NCBI GenBank assembly: GCA_963922205.1
Contig: CAWUHX010000073.1
Location: forward strand, 1,054,001-1,118,000
Direction of reading: 5' to 3'
Length of the DNA: 64,000 nt
From: Romanomermis culicivorax
Lineage: Eukaryota > Nematoda > Enoplea > Mermithida > Mermithidae
The stretch's first letter is position 1. The number at the start of each line of letters is the position of its first letter. Below, piece after piece: positions 25,307 to 34,900 of the stretch. The position numbers were made by a program, and so were the translations under genes. Below the pieces are notes generated by a model that was not told the origin of the DNA, did no database searches, and was given only the letters and a program-made list of their open reading frames with translations.

Positions 25307-25708
25307 TCTTCCCTAATCCTGGGTGGTATACTGTAGCCCTCCGGGTGGGTGCCATTACAGTACGCCTGTGCCCATTCCCGTACTGTAACTACAGTATACC
25401 CATACGCGGGTACTGGTATCACAGCTGTAGGGGTTTACGGCCTCTCCTGACTGTTGGTGGTCCGTGACCCCATGATACCGTACACCCTCCACGTATGATT
25501 CTGGACGTCATACGTGGCTGCGATCTGTTAATTGTGTACAGTATTTTTGTATGTCGGCGGAAACTGTCGGAATTGCTCACTTTTCCGGCCCCAAAATTTT
25601 ACACAGAATGTTTACACATTTAACACGCGTATGTCCACATCTCGTATTCCCTTCCCCGTCTTCGGTTATTCATCCCCCTTTTCTTTTCCCAGTCATCTGA
25701 GCGGTGTC

Positions 25709-25732
25709 AAAAAAAAAAAAAAAAAAAAAAAA
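25709..25732 (+). repeat. A24 homopolymer
   Basis: Twenty-four consecutive A lie in the leader, about 140 bp before the TGACGTC array. No target duplication or poly(A) signal was seen nearby, so it is not evidently a retroposed tail. Confidence 0.95.
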
Positions 25733-25870
25733 TTTTCAGACGCCACCGCTACAGTATGACACCCTTACGTAAGTTCCTCTATCTTCTTCATTTCTACTTA
25801 CTGTAAGGTACACTCGTTTCTATTCTCGGGTTGTTGCATCTAGACCATAGACTTTACGGGTCATGCTCTT

Positions 25871-26910
25871 TGACGTCAGCAAGGACAACGTTACGGGTTG
25901 TTATTGTTGTGTGGTTCAGCCTCACGGATGCAACCACTGACGTCTGCAACAGCCGCTTCACTTGCTGTTGCTTTAAGGGGTGGGTAGCCCTCCGGGTTCT
26001 ACTCCTGACGTCAGCAACCGACATTATGTGTTGTTGTTTAAGTTAACACTCCAGCAGTAATGACTTCTGACGTCTGCAACAGGTGAAGCCAATGTTGTTG
26101 CAACAGGTTCGGCTGGTTCTCTGCACCCCATCGGTGACGTCAGCAATGGTGACGCATCGTGTCACTATTCAAAGATGTGCAGGTCTTACGGGTGCCACAT
26201 CTGACGTCTGCAACAACTGCATCTCACGTCATTGACTTAAGGTATCAGACCCTCGGTTCCACCTTTTGACGTCAGCAACGGCACCATCACGTGTTGCTGT
26301 ATACCGATAGCTGGCTTCAGGGCCCTATTGCTGACGTCAGCAATGACAGTGTATCATGTTCTCGCAGTAGGAGTTGAGACTACATGATCCTATTCCTGAC
26401 GTCCGCAACGGTAACATTACGTGCTACTGCAGGGGTTCTGTCGGCCTTAGGCACGCGCCCCTGGCATCTGCAACTGCGACATGATACTTGAATACTCTTA
26501 TCCCAGGCACCTGCAGTCAGCTCCAAGGTCATGTGTTGGTTCATACCCCTACCTTTTGACGTCCGCACCAGGTTACTGTCGGCCCTATGAGTATTCCACT
26601 TGAGTTGTAGGTGGTCGCTGGCGCATGGTCCTATCACCTACCTCTCTTGTCCAAGGGTTTGTGTATGTCTGGGGGCTGATGCCTGGGAAACATCAGTCCA
26701 CATATATACACCACCTGAGATGCTCACTAGCCTGCGTACTGATCAGGTTGTCCGCCCGGGTAGCGGCACTGTTGATCAGCACATGGCTGTTTTCAAGCTT
26801 TAACTGCAGGTTTGAACGAGTTACACTCGGCCTCAGCTGGGTTGGTTGTCTGACTCGGGCAGGCAGCAGGCATTTGCAGTCAGTACTGCCTGTGTCTGAC
26901 GTCTGCAAGG
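25871..26910 (+). promoter_or_regulatory. Array of about twelve TGACGTC-centred sites in the leader
   Basis: The motif TGACGTCnGCAAC starts at 25,871, 25,938, 26,006, 26,068, 26,135, 26,202, 26,267, 26,332 and 26,397. A degenerate copy is at 26,462, and later copies are at 26,557 and 26,897. The first nine are spaced 62-68 bp apart. The variable base alternates A, T, A, T, A, T, A before A and C, suggesting a dimeric repeat history. A second block resembling TTACGTGTTGTTGT lies between sites. TGACGTCA is the palindromic CRE recognised by CREB/ATF-type bZIP proteins. The placement in the transcribed leader parallels the twelve Su(Hw) sites of the Drosophila gypsy insulator, but the function here is inferred. 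Confidence 0.75.
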
Positions 26911-27139
26911 GTTCGGCAATCTTCTTGTAAATTTCTTATCTAAATTCACTCATTCTCTTTCATCTCATCGAGCTGTCATACATAGATCTTCTTTAGTGTC
27001 CCCGCCGTAGTGGTTCCCAAGGGACCGCGGCACAGCCTCCGGTTGGGCCTAGAGTGTATAGGACCCCCTGTCATATTCCATTCACTCGAACGCCTTCGTT
27101 AACTGGCTTAACGATGCCCGCGCTAGAGTCGCCACTGAC

Positions 27140-27790
27140 CCAGAGTCCGCCTCCGCGGTCCACCCCCTATTAGTCATGTAAATAATAGGCACCGTTGAGT
27201 CCGCCTCAGCAAAGGTATTGAGTACGCCTCGATACATAACTGCGTCCGCCTCAGTTATTTTACACTCATATTCAACCAGGGACACCTTGTACCCGTGATC
27301 CCTTAGATGTTTTCGGGTGCGCCCTCAAAACATCCAGAGTATTTCATTTTAACTGACTGAGTGTGTCAGAATAGCACCCTTGGTACCCGTGCTCCTTCCC
27401 TCTTCTACTGTGTGACCTGCGAACCTCACTTCATCTCAGTGATCGGAAAACCCGGCCACCAGCTGTGTATAATACTCCTGGAGAGTGTCCGTTCTGTTCG
27501 GAATGCGGGCTCCCGTTTCGGACACGGCTGTAAGTTACTTGCGAATGTCGTCCAACACGGAACCTCCTGTATAGTCCATCTCACTATGCAGAGATCGCAA
27601 TCGCTCCTGGCGAGTGAGGCCCGTTGCGTAACTGCGCGACCCCTTTGCGTAACTGGGTTTGTAAATTAGTTTTGTCCCTATTTATTGCTCCCTCTTAAGT
27701 TCATTTTCAGTTGACCCTATCCTTTTCACCTTATGCCACTTTATGCGCTACTCCTGGTGAGTAGGATCTTGCCGGCTACGAGTCCGCCTC
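27140..27790 (+). repeat. Dispersed GAGTCCGCCTC repeats in the leader
   Basis: GAGTCCGCCTC occurs at 27,143, 27,197 and 27,780, with variants at 27,220 and 27,242. It resembles the GCGTCCGCCGC repeats within the LTR. The role is unknown. The remaining leader (26,910-28,366) shows no convincing coding region. Confidence 0.6.
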
Positions 27791-28462
27791 GCCCCAAGGT
27801 TTGTAAACTAGTACAGCGGTCGAGCCTCCAGGAAAAATCCCTCCTGAGCGGGTTCATCCGTCAACTTATTTTCTCGGCAGGAAAAACCGCCTCTTCTCCC
27901 CTCTTATCTCTGATCTTCCGTCCACTTCAGCTATTGCCATTGCCGGGTCCAGGCCCCAACTCTACATTTTGGTCGGGATCAATTCCCCCATACCTCAGGC
28001 CATGCCTCTGTCCATCACGGGCGACCAGATAAATTCCCTTCTGTGTCACCCTGATGTACTCTGATCTTACATCTTTTATCCTATTCCATTCTAGCTCCCT
28101 TTTCGTGGTCGCTAGTCTTAAGCTAAATCAAGTTTACGTCACAAACGCCGTCGCGCACGCGTTTCCCGAATTCACGCGCTCTTTCGCCGCGAATTCAAAA
28201 GTAGTACTCACTTTCATTTTACACAATAGAGACACCCCGTCGTTCCTGCCGTCTCAGTACCCAGCCTGTACAGACCAGTGAGCCGCTCTCTATTCAATTT
28301 GACTTAATTGCTTCACGGGCAAGGACCTCTGTTCTAACCACCTTACGGGAAAACGAACCCTCGGACATGAAGTCGGAAGCTGATCTCCCTTCACAGATCG
28401 AGAACAAAGTCTAGGCAGCATTTGAGAAGGCTCTTGGACCCCTCAACCAAAAGTTAGAGGCC

Positions 28463-30076
28463 ATGAATGGTCGGAGGCACCCTCCCGTGTCCAGCTTTAT
28501 GGCCCCTCCCACCTTCTCCGGTGCTTTTGGTGAGTCTATCACCGATTTTATGTCGCATCTTACTCGTTTCTTTACACTCCAGGGTGTAAGCGAAACGGAT
28601 CATGCGTATAAAATCGCCTTTCTGGAGTCATGCCTCACGGGTCCTGCTCTCGCCTCCTACCGGGACTTCAGCAGCAGCACTCCAATACCTACCCACTACG
28701 AAGAGTTTACGGCTTTTCTACGGAGAGATTTTCCGGTAGGGCGCGACTCTGATCTGCATCAGCAGCTGATCCAAGATCGACTGCAGAAGCCGACAGAGTC
28801 CGCGATAGTCTACCTTGAGCACCTCAAGAGACTATCCAGGGTAGCGTATCCAGATCTCGCGACGGATGTCCGAGATTCTATCATCAAACCTATCTTTCTG
28901 CGAGGACTGAAGCCGGTCCTCCGAGATAGTATCAAGTTTAGGGAGTTCACGACTCTTGAAGAGACACTCAAGGCAGCCTGTTACGCAGAATCCCAAATCT
29001 TTCGGGACGAGATCCGGTACACTGCTCCATCTAACGCCGTTTTCTCTTCAGAACCTAAACACGCCGGATATAATCCCGATATGCCTAACAGAAGCGCAAA
29101 CGGTCGTCAGAGCAACGCTCCAACGTCGTCATCCTCCGCCGATGAGGTTCGCCGCTTGAAACAGGAAATGGCCAGGCTCACGGCCCACGTAGCGAAGCTC
29201 ACGGCCCAGCAACGTGCACCCGCGCCAATCCAACAGACGCCGCCTCCACAGCCGTCGACACCAAATCAGTCCGCCGGGCGACGCTCGTCGGGAGCACACC
29301 TTCAAACGTGCTCCTTCCACGGACTGTGTACACATAGCGACGCCGACTGCCGGGCCCAGCGTCCCACCGGTGCCACTCCCGGTAACAACGCCGCTAACGG
29401 TGGTCGCTGTTATTTTTGCCGTACACGTGCCCACCCCACGGACCGATGTGATAGGCCATGCTCTCATTGTCGTCAAGTGCGAGTGCACCGATCAACTGCC
29501 TGTCCGCAGCGCAATCCGGCAAACACGGGTGAGAATGTCTACCAAGATACTGGTTATTCTTCCCAGGGGACAAATGTGTATCATCAAAGAAATGGTTATC
29601 ACCCTCCCAACGGGATAGGAAACCAATATCGGCAGCCCATACGCCGCAACAACGCCGTTGGGGCTACCGATGGCCCTCCTCATCCAGATCCTCTTGACCT
29701 GGATGATGAGGCACTTGCTGAACACCTGACAGATTCTTCACAACAGTGTTATCCTGTCTGCGTAATCAGTATTGGATTTTCAGTGGTCCAAGCAGCCCAG
29801 GTACCCGTACCGATAAATGTATCGGACATACCGCTGCCACCACCACCACCAAAGTATGCGATGCCGGTCACTCTGGACCCCTCAACGACACCGCAGTTTG
29901 TTGGCCAGCTAACATCCTCGCATCGTATCGCATTCCTAAAATTAAGACTGCCGAGCCAACTCCAGCCACCAATACGACGTCTTCGGCACCACCGGCCGGC
30001 ATCGTCCCTCCAGGACCACCGCCTTCGATCCCCACGGATTCGGCTACGGAAGTCCTCGACCAGGTCGAGCCCATGA
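28463..30076 (+). CDS. gag: Gag of the young gypsy element
   Basis: Gag forms the retrotransposon particle and binds its RNA. Residues about 10-180 match the retrotransposon Gag (capsid) domain, with FSGAFGESITDFMSHLTRFF, a central SAIVYLEHLKRL-type helix and FLRGLKPVLRD. A basic region with a VRRLKQEM coiled segment follows. At about residues 285-350 there is an HGLC...DADC segment and two CCHC zinc knuckles (CX2CX4HX4C and CX2CX5HX4C). An in-frame ATG at 28,367 lies upstream but is followed by TAG at 28,412. Copy A reads through the matching position, so the original N-terminus was probably longer. The last 40 or so residues in this frame are Arg/Ser-rich and may be out of frame. The overlapping frame 29,746-30,227 looks more natural near its end. 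Confidence 0.85.
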   Translation: MNGRRHPPVSSFMAPPTFSGAFGESITDFMSHLTRFFTLQGVSETDHAYKIAFLESCLTGPALASYRDFSSSTPIPTHYEEFTAFLRRDFPVGRDSDLHQQLIQDRLQKPTESAIVYLEHLKRLSRVAYPDLATDVRDSIIKPIFLRGLKPVLRDSIKFREFTTLEETLKAACYAESQIFRDEIRYTAPSNAVFSSEPKHAGYNPDMPNRSANGRQSNAPTSSSSADEVRRLKQEMARLTAHVAKLTAQQRAPAPIQQTPPPQPSTPNQSAGRRSSGAHLQTCSFHGLCTHSDADCRAQRPTGATPGNNAANGGRCYFCRTRAHPTDRCDRPCSHCRQVRVHRSTACPQRNPANTGENVYQDTGYSSQGTNVYHQRNGYHPPNGIGNQYRQPIRRNNAVGATDGPPHPDPLDLDDEALAEHLTDSSQQCYPVCVISIGFSVVQAAQVPVPINVSDIPLPPPPPKYAMPVTLDPSTTPQFVGQLTSSHRIAFLKLRLPSQLQPPIRRLRHHRPASSLQDHRLRSPRIRLRKSSTRSSP

Positions 30077-30227
30077 ATTTGTCAGGTATACTACCTTCTT
30101 CTTCAGGTGATCCTAGAGTAGGAACCAGAAATCTATCTCAGTCCACGACTCTATCGATTTCTTGTTCACAGCGCCATCGCCCGTCCAAGACGCGATGTTG
30201 GCCATCTGGTCAGTCGACCTGGCCAAG
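30077..30227 (+). pseudogene. Gag 3' region, frame changes before the BEL insertion
   Basis: After Gag closes at 30,076, one frame (open from 29,746) stays open to the BEL insertion point. A second frame opens at 30,117 after a TAG at 30,114 and also runs to it. The inserted length (10,947 bp including the target duplication) is a multiple of three. The first frame therefore lines up with the env-pol ORF, and the second with the ORF closing at 41,855. Two frame changes, programmed or mutational, are needed to connect Gag with what follows. I do not reconstruct the joined product. Confidence 0.5.
30223..30227 (+). repeat. 5-bp target duplication of the BEL insertion (left)
   Basis: CCAAG directly precedes the left BEL LTR and is repeated at 41,170-41,174 directly after the right LTR. 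Confidence 0.95.
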
Positions 30228-30679
30228 TGTAGCAAAAAGTCTGTTATTTTTACCACAGAAAGAGAAATGTACGAAAAAACTCTGGCAGCTTGTATAGCTG
30301 GTCTGAGATTTTACCTTATTTGAGCTCTGTTGGCTCAATGTTATGCTCCTACCTGGAAAAATATGCGTACTGATTGACGCACTGTTTCTTTGTACTATAA
30401 AAAATACCTACTGTTCTAACAGAGGCCACAAATCTGTATAAAAACTCACCGATAAACTTTTAATAAACCTGTAACCGTAATACCAAAGTTTTCCGTCTAA
30501 GAAAAAGCATTAGATAACACAAGAAACGTGATACATGATTATGAGTAATGTGCCATGAAAAAGGTTACAAAAAATAAGAACACAAAAGAAAGGTTAAACA
30601 TTGAATAATAAATTTCATAAAATATTTCTTAAAGTTCAAATAAAAATTAATCAACGAAAAAATCGCCTAATTCGCGACA
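30228..30679 (-). repeat. 3' LTR of the BEL element (left copy)
   Basis: The 452-bp repeat has plus-strand ends TGTAGC...GCGACA (TGTCGC...GCTACA in element orientation). It carries a TATAAAAA-like stretch and several AATAAA motifs. It differs from 40,718-41,169 at eight single bases. Confidence 0.95.
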
Positions 30680-30695
30680 CTCCACGACGAGCTTG

Positions 30696-31460
30696 TCACT
30701 TCATGTTCTTCTTGTTCTCCACACACATTTCAATTGCTCGTTTCAAACGAAATTCTTTATGAATTAATTCGTCTGGGTGTAAGCGAAAATATTGATGTAA
30801 CTTTTGACGCCAATCTTGAAAAAAATGTTCATAGTGTTCGTTCCAAGTAAAATCTTTCACGTGACGAAATCGAGCAAAAAAATCGTCGATGGCATCACGT
30901 AATAGATTATTGAATCGTTGTTCCACGTCAATCAACATAGGCCGTGAAGTGCCACTCGTGGACATTTGATTAACAGGTCGTTGTTGCTGTAGTTGTTGGA
31001 TTGATCCTTTCATAGTTGGTTGCAAAGGCCATTTGTATAAAAATGGTTCAGTATTTTTGTTCAAAGTGCATTGAACTTTTGGTTTCCAAATCATATCAAT
31101 ACAGGCTGGAAACGGTGATTCATTATTGTGTTCTTTGATATAATTTTCCCGAAAATTATTAATTTGTTCAATGTTCAACATGATAAAAGCGAAAATATCG
31201 AAAATATAACACGATTTTGCATCTTCAAATTCAAAACCAAGTTGCGACATAATAACTTGGTCGTGATTGAAAAATTTAAGTAACAGTTCTTCTAGTTCCA
31301 TGTTCCTGGTTCGAAAAATATGTGGTAAAACATTATAAGTCGCGAATAAAGATAACATTTTATTGATATCAAAATTAACGTTTACTCCTTTTAATTTTGG
31401 TTCGGTGTTGGCCAGAGCTGACGAAAATTTGTTTCCAATCAAAGTGAGTTGCTTGTTCAA
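30696..31460 (-). CDS. Accessory ORF 2 of the BEL element, 254 codons, unrecognised
   Basis: The frame ends at 30,696, 17 bp from the 3' LTR. It has no ATG at its start: the first codon of the open stretch is TTG, and its 5' end overlaps the stop of accessory ORF 1 by 4 bp (TTGA) in another frame. It could therefore be reached by a frameshift from ORF 1, or the two could be one gene split by an indel. The product is soluble-looking, with a mixed helical body, a glutamine-rich segment (QQLQQQ) near residue 155 and a Phe/His/Lys-rich C-terminus. I recognise no domain. The position between env and the LTR is where complex retroviruses keep regulatory genes, but function is unknown. Confidence 0.6.
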   Translation of the reverse strand: MNKQLTLIGNKFSSALANTEPKLKGVNVNFDINKMLSLFATYNVLPHIFRTRNMELEELLLKFFNHDQVIMSQLGFEFEDAKSCYIFDIFAFIMLNIEQINNFRENYIKEHNNESPFPACIDMIWKPKVQCTLNKNTEPFLYKWPLQPTMKGSIQQLQQQRPVNQMSTSGTSRPMLIDVEQRFNNLLRDAIDDFFARFRHVKDFTWNEHYEHFFQDWRQKLHQYFRLHPDELIHKEFRLKRAIEMCVENKKNMK

Positions 31461-31879
31461 AATAAATTGATTAAAAGTTCTGGTATACCACCAAGAATTT
31501 TTAAATCGAAATTACAACAAATTCCGCTGGTGCAAAAGAGTGAAATGACGTTACAGTACTTAACGTGATCATTTTCTTCGCCTTCTTCTTCAACAATTTC
31601 TTCATCACAAGAAGCGTTGTACTCTAAGCAATGTATAGCCAATACGTTCGGTAAAATAGGATCAGTAGTTAATAACTCACAGGCTGATTCGGTCGAAATA
31701 TCCACGTTCACTGTATAAACGTGAACGGTGCATGGGAGACGCCTAAACCTCTTAAGGAACTGTTCTTTAATTATTGATGGAATGCCAATTTGGCCAATTT
31801 GTCGCTTGTTCGATCTTTTCCAATCACCATTATCGGAAGCTACACTCCGTTCGGATGGCGTTGATATAGGAGCAGACAT
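31457..31879 (-). CDS. Accessory ORF 1 of the BEL element, 140 aa, unrecognised
   Basis: This ATG-started frame begins 78 bp after the glycoprotein stop. The N-terminus is Ser/Lys/Arg-rich (WKRSNKRQ), the middle has RRLPCTVHVYTVNVD, and an acidic run EEIVEEEGEEND lies near residue 95. The C-terminus overlaps accessory ORF 2. No signal peptide or membrane segment is evident. I recognise no family. Its survival without stops in an element that carries only one other obvious nonsense change suggests it was maintained. Confidence 0.6.
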   Translation of the reverse strand: MSAPISTPSERSVASDNGDWKRSNKRQIGQIGIPSIIKEQFLKRFRRLPCTVHVYTVNVDISTESACELLTTDPILPNVLAIHCLEYNASCDEEIVEEEGEENDHVKYCNVISLFCTSGICCNFDLKILGGIPELLINLF

Positions 31880-31956
31880 CTAGATCATAAATAGTATAAA
31901 TATAAAATGAGCACAAAGAGTTAATGTTTAACGAATTATGAACTACATCAAATAAA

Positions 31957-34900
31957 TCAAATTTGCTTGCTATGAAAACTGTTTATTGGATTCATAGTCT
32001 CCTTTCTTGTAGGAATGAATCGAAAGTTCATACAGACCATTAACAAAAGTGGTGACACCTTGAGCAAGCAGGGCAGCAAAAAAAGAAAACAACCAATAAT
32101 TGTTAATAAAGTCATCCAGTTCTGTGCAAATAGAGAGCTGAGTATGAAGAAAAAATCTGCTTCCTGTGTACCTCCATGTGTTACATTGTTCACACTTGTA
32201 ATCACATTTGAAATTTTGTTAAGCTCATATTTTGCAATGAAGATCAATGTTCCAGAAATATAGAATTCAGATTCCCCTGATGGGCACAATACTTTACATG
32301 TTTCATTTACGTGTGCATGGTCAAAGTTGAGAACCACGTGATATGATGTGCCTTTCTCTGTACAAACTGTAGAAAAAATTGATTTTCCGCAAGTTACATG
32401 TGCTAAAGCTTGTCCAAAGTCAGTAGTGCATGTGTAAATTAATTTGGCGCCACTCAAGCAATTATAACATCCTGAAAACTCCTGAGCTTTAATGACACAT
32501 TTGTTCTTGTTTACTGACGTTCTCAAATGAAACCCCTCCATAGTGACTTGAATCTGAAGTGCTGTATGTTTGTTATATTCAGCTTCTATCTGAGTTCCCT
32601 GACCAGTAATTGAAATTCCTTCCATTATCAGTGGTAACAAGTTTTCACTTTCAAACAGATTCTCTAGAATATGTTCAGTGCAACTGCAAGATGCTCTAGT
32701 TTCCTGTGCTTGACAATTGCATACATCTTGTGGTAAATAACAATCAAAATATTGTGCCTTTTCTTTTGATGAACACTGTAGTTGTCCAATAGTTCCTGAC
32801 ACTGGTTGTCCAGATGCAGAAGCTTTAACTCGAACTGTTCTGTGTGCATCAGTCAGAAATTGGCTTCCTAAAATCGGAACTGGTGGACTGGAGATTGAGG
32901 GAATGACAAATCTCAAATTCTGCCACTCCACAGGTACACCTGGTTTCATGCTAAATGAGTGAGAGTATGACTCTTCTTGCATGTTCACGGTTATAATCAA
33001 GTCAATTTTGTAGTTCCAAATTGGACATGAAAAAAGTTCAAAAATCTTGTTTGAGGCTGGTTTTGCATAAGTTCTGTAGAACAGACAGGCAGAGCTGCAT
33101 GTGAAACATCCACAAGCAGCACATCCACATGATTCTGCACAGTAAGTGAAGCCAGGATATTTGTTAGCTTCGTCATCTAGTTCCGAAATTTTTGAGTTCA
33201 AGGTAACAGGCACACATTTCTCGCCATAACATGATCCCATAGGATAGCATCTCTTCGAGGACTGAATGTGCATTGTGAAAGAACGTGTGAAATATTCGTT
33301 TTTGACTTGACATTCTAGTGAAATTTTCTTAACTTCAAGAGAAATAGTTCCCAATGGCTCATTCAGTTCATTATGAATCATTAAACATGTTTCTTGTCCT
33401 TGAGGGACGAGTGATAATTGAGTGGTCTCTGATAATGTGCAGTCTTGTGATCCATTGTGCGTCCTCAAACAATGAAAATTCTGAGCAGTCAGGGAAACGA
33501 CATCAGTGCAGGAAGAGCATTGGTCAAAAATAAAAACTACAATCAGAACAATGGAAAAAGAATAATGTCCTGATGCTGGTCTGAAACTGAGTGATGAAGA
33601 CCAATTTTCGTTTGATAAACTTGTAGTACTCTGAGCTTCTATCGTAGTTTGTCTGATCAACCTACACAAAGCATAATACAAGTGCTTCAACATTTTAATA
33701 ATAAGTTTGTAAAGACACTTTACTAATGTGCATAGTGGTTTAACAGTTCTAATGAGATAGTACAATATTCCTAAGACGATGTAAATCATGATCAAGACGA
33801 GAATCAGGACGAGTTTAGGTGCACATTGAGGATTATACAACATATCAGAGCATAAGTAACACTTGATCATTTCACAGTATGGTGCAGAGATACAATGAAC
33901 ACTGATAACTTTACTCAGAAAACCTGATGACCATATTTTGGCTTCGAATTCGTGAGGTTTTATCACAATTTCTTTGGGAAATTGAATAGATTCAGATGTT
34001 TTTGGATGACTTATCTTATAACAAAATGGTTGAGAACATATTTCAACCAAGTTCACATGATCCTCGAGGAAAAGTTCAACACCTCCTTGTACACAGTTCA
34101 TGGAACAATTGACACAAGCAGAGTTTCCAGTACCTTTGGATTGTGACTTTGAACGAAAAATTATAACAGGTACAACGCCCCAACTTTTTATGGGGATCTC
34201 ACCATCCTCATTGACAAATTTTGTAATTTCAGATTGAGGGTATAGACAGAATTTAGTTCCATGTTCATTGTTACATTTATGATTTTTGCAAAAATCTGGA
34301 GTTCCAATTGTATCAGTGGCAGCACCCTCCCCAAAACAAGAATAATTTTGTACATCAGGAGCTATGTAAATGATCTGTAATTCTTTCACAAAGTGAAGTG
34401 ATTTGTCAAAAAGTTCTATCTGATAGAGAGATGTGTGAATTGGATTTGGATCACAGTTTGGATCTTTGGTGAATGAGCACACAATAGGCTTAGCAAGAGC
34501 AAGAATCTGTGATCTGATTCCAGTGATTTTTGGTTCTATGCCGATGTAATGTGAACAATCGGCAGCCCAGCTGGGACATTTGCATTCCGGTCCACACCTT
34601 CCATTAGAAGATAAGTGCCCAGATGGACGAGAAACTTTAGAATAACATAAGAAATTATTTCGAAATTTTTGGACTACAATCCCTGACTGTACGCAGTTTT
34701 GTGAGTACATGATATTTTTGAAACTAAAATCTTTACATTGATATTTAAGTGCGATGGTAGCTGATGCGATACGAGAACATGAGAGAAAAAATAATGTAAT
34801 CATTGTCAGAGTGATGGGCGTTGAAAATTTTATATGATTCACCAGTGGAGGTTCATGAACGAATGATACAGTTTCATCATGTTCACCATTTTGTACATCA

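Noticed and set aside
25709..25732. A24 run as the tail of a retroposed gene or LINE
   Set aside because: No coding remnant, polyadenylation signal or target duplication flanks it.
24766..26910. Regular repeats resembling a CRISPR array
   Set aside because: The units vary in sequence and spacing, lie in a eukaryotic retrotransposon leader and have no cas genes or constant repeats with unique spacers.
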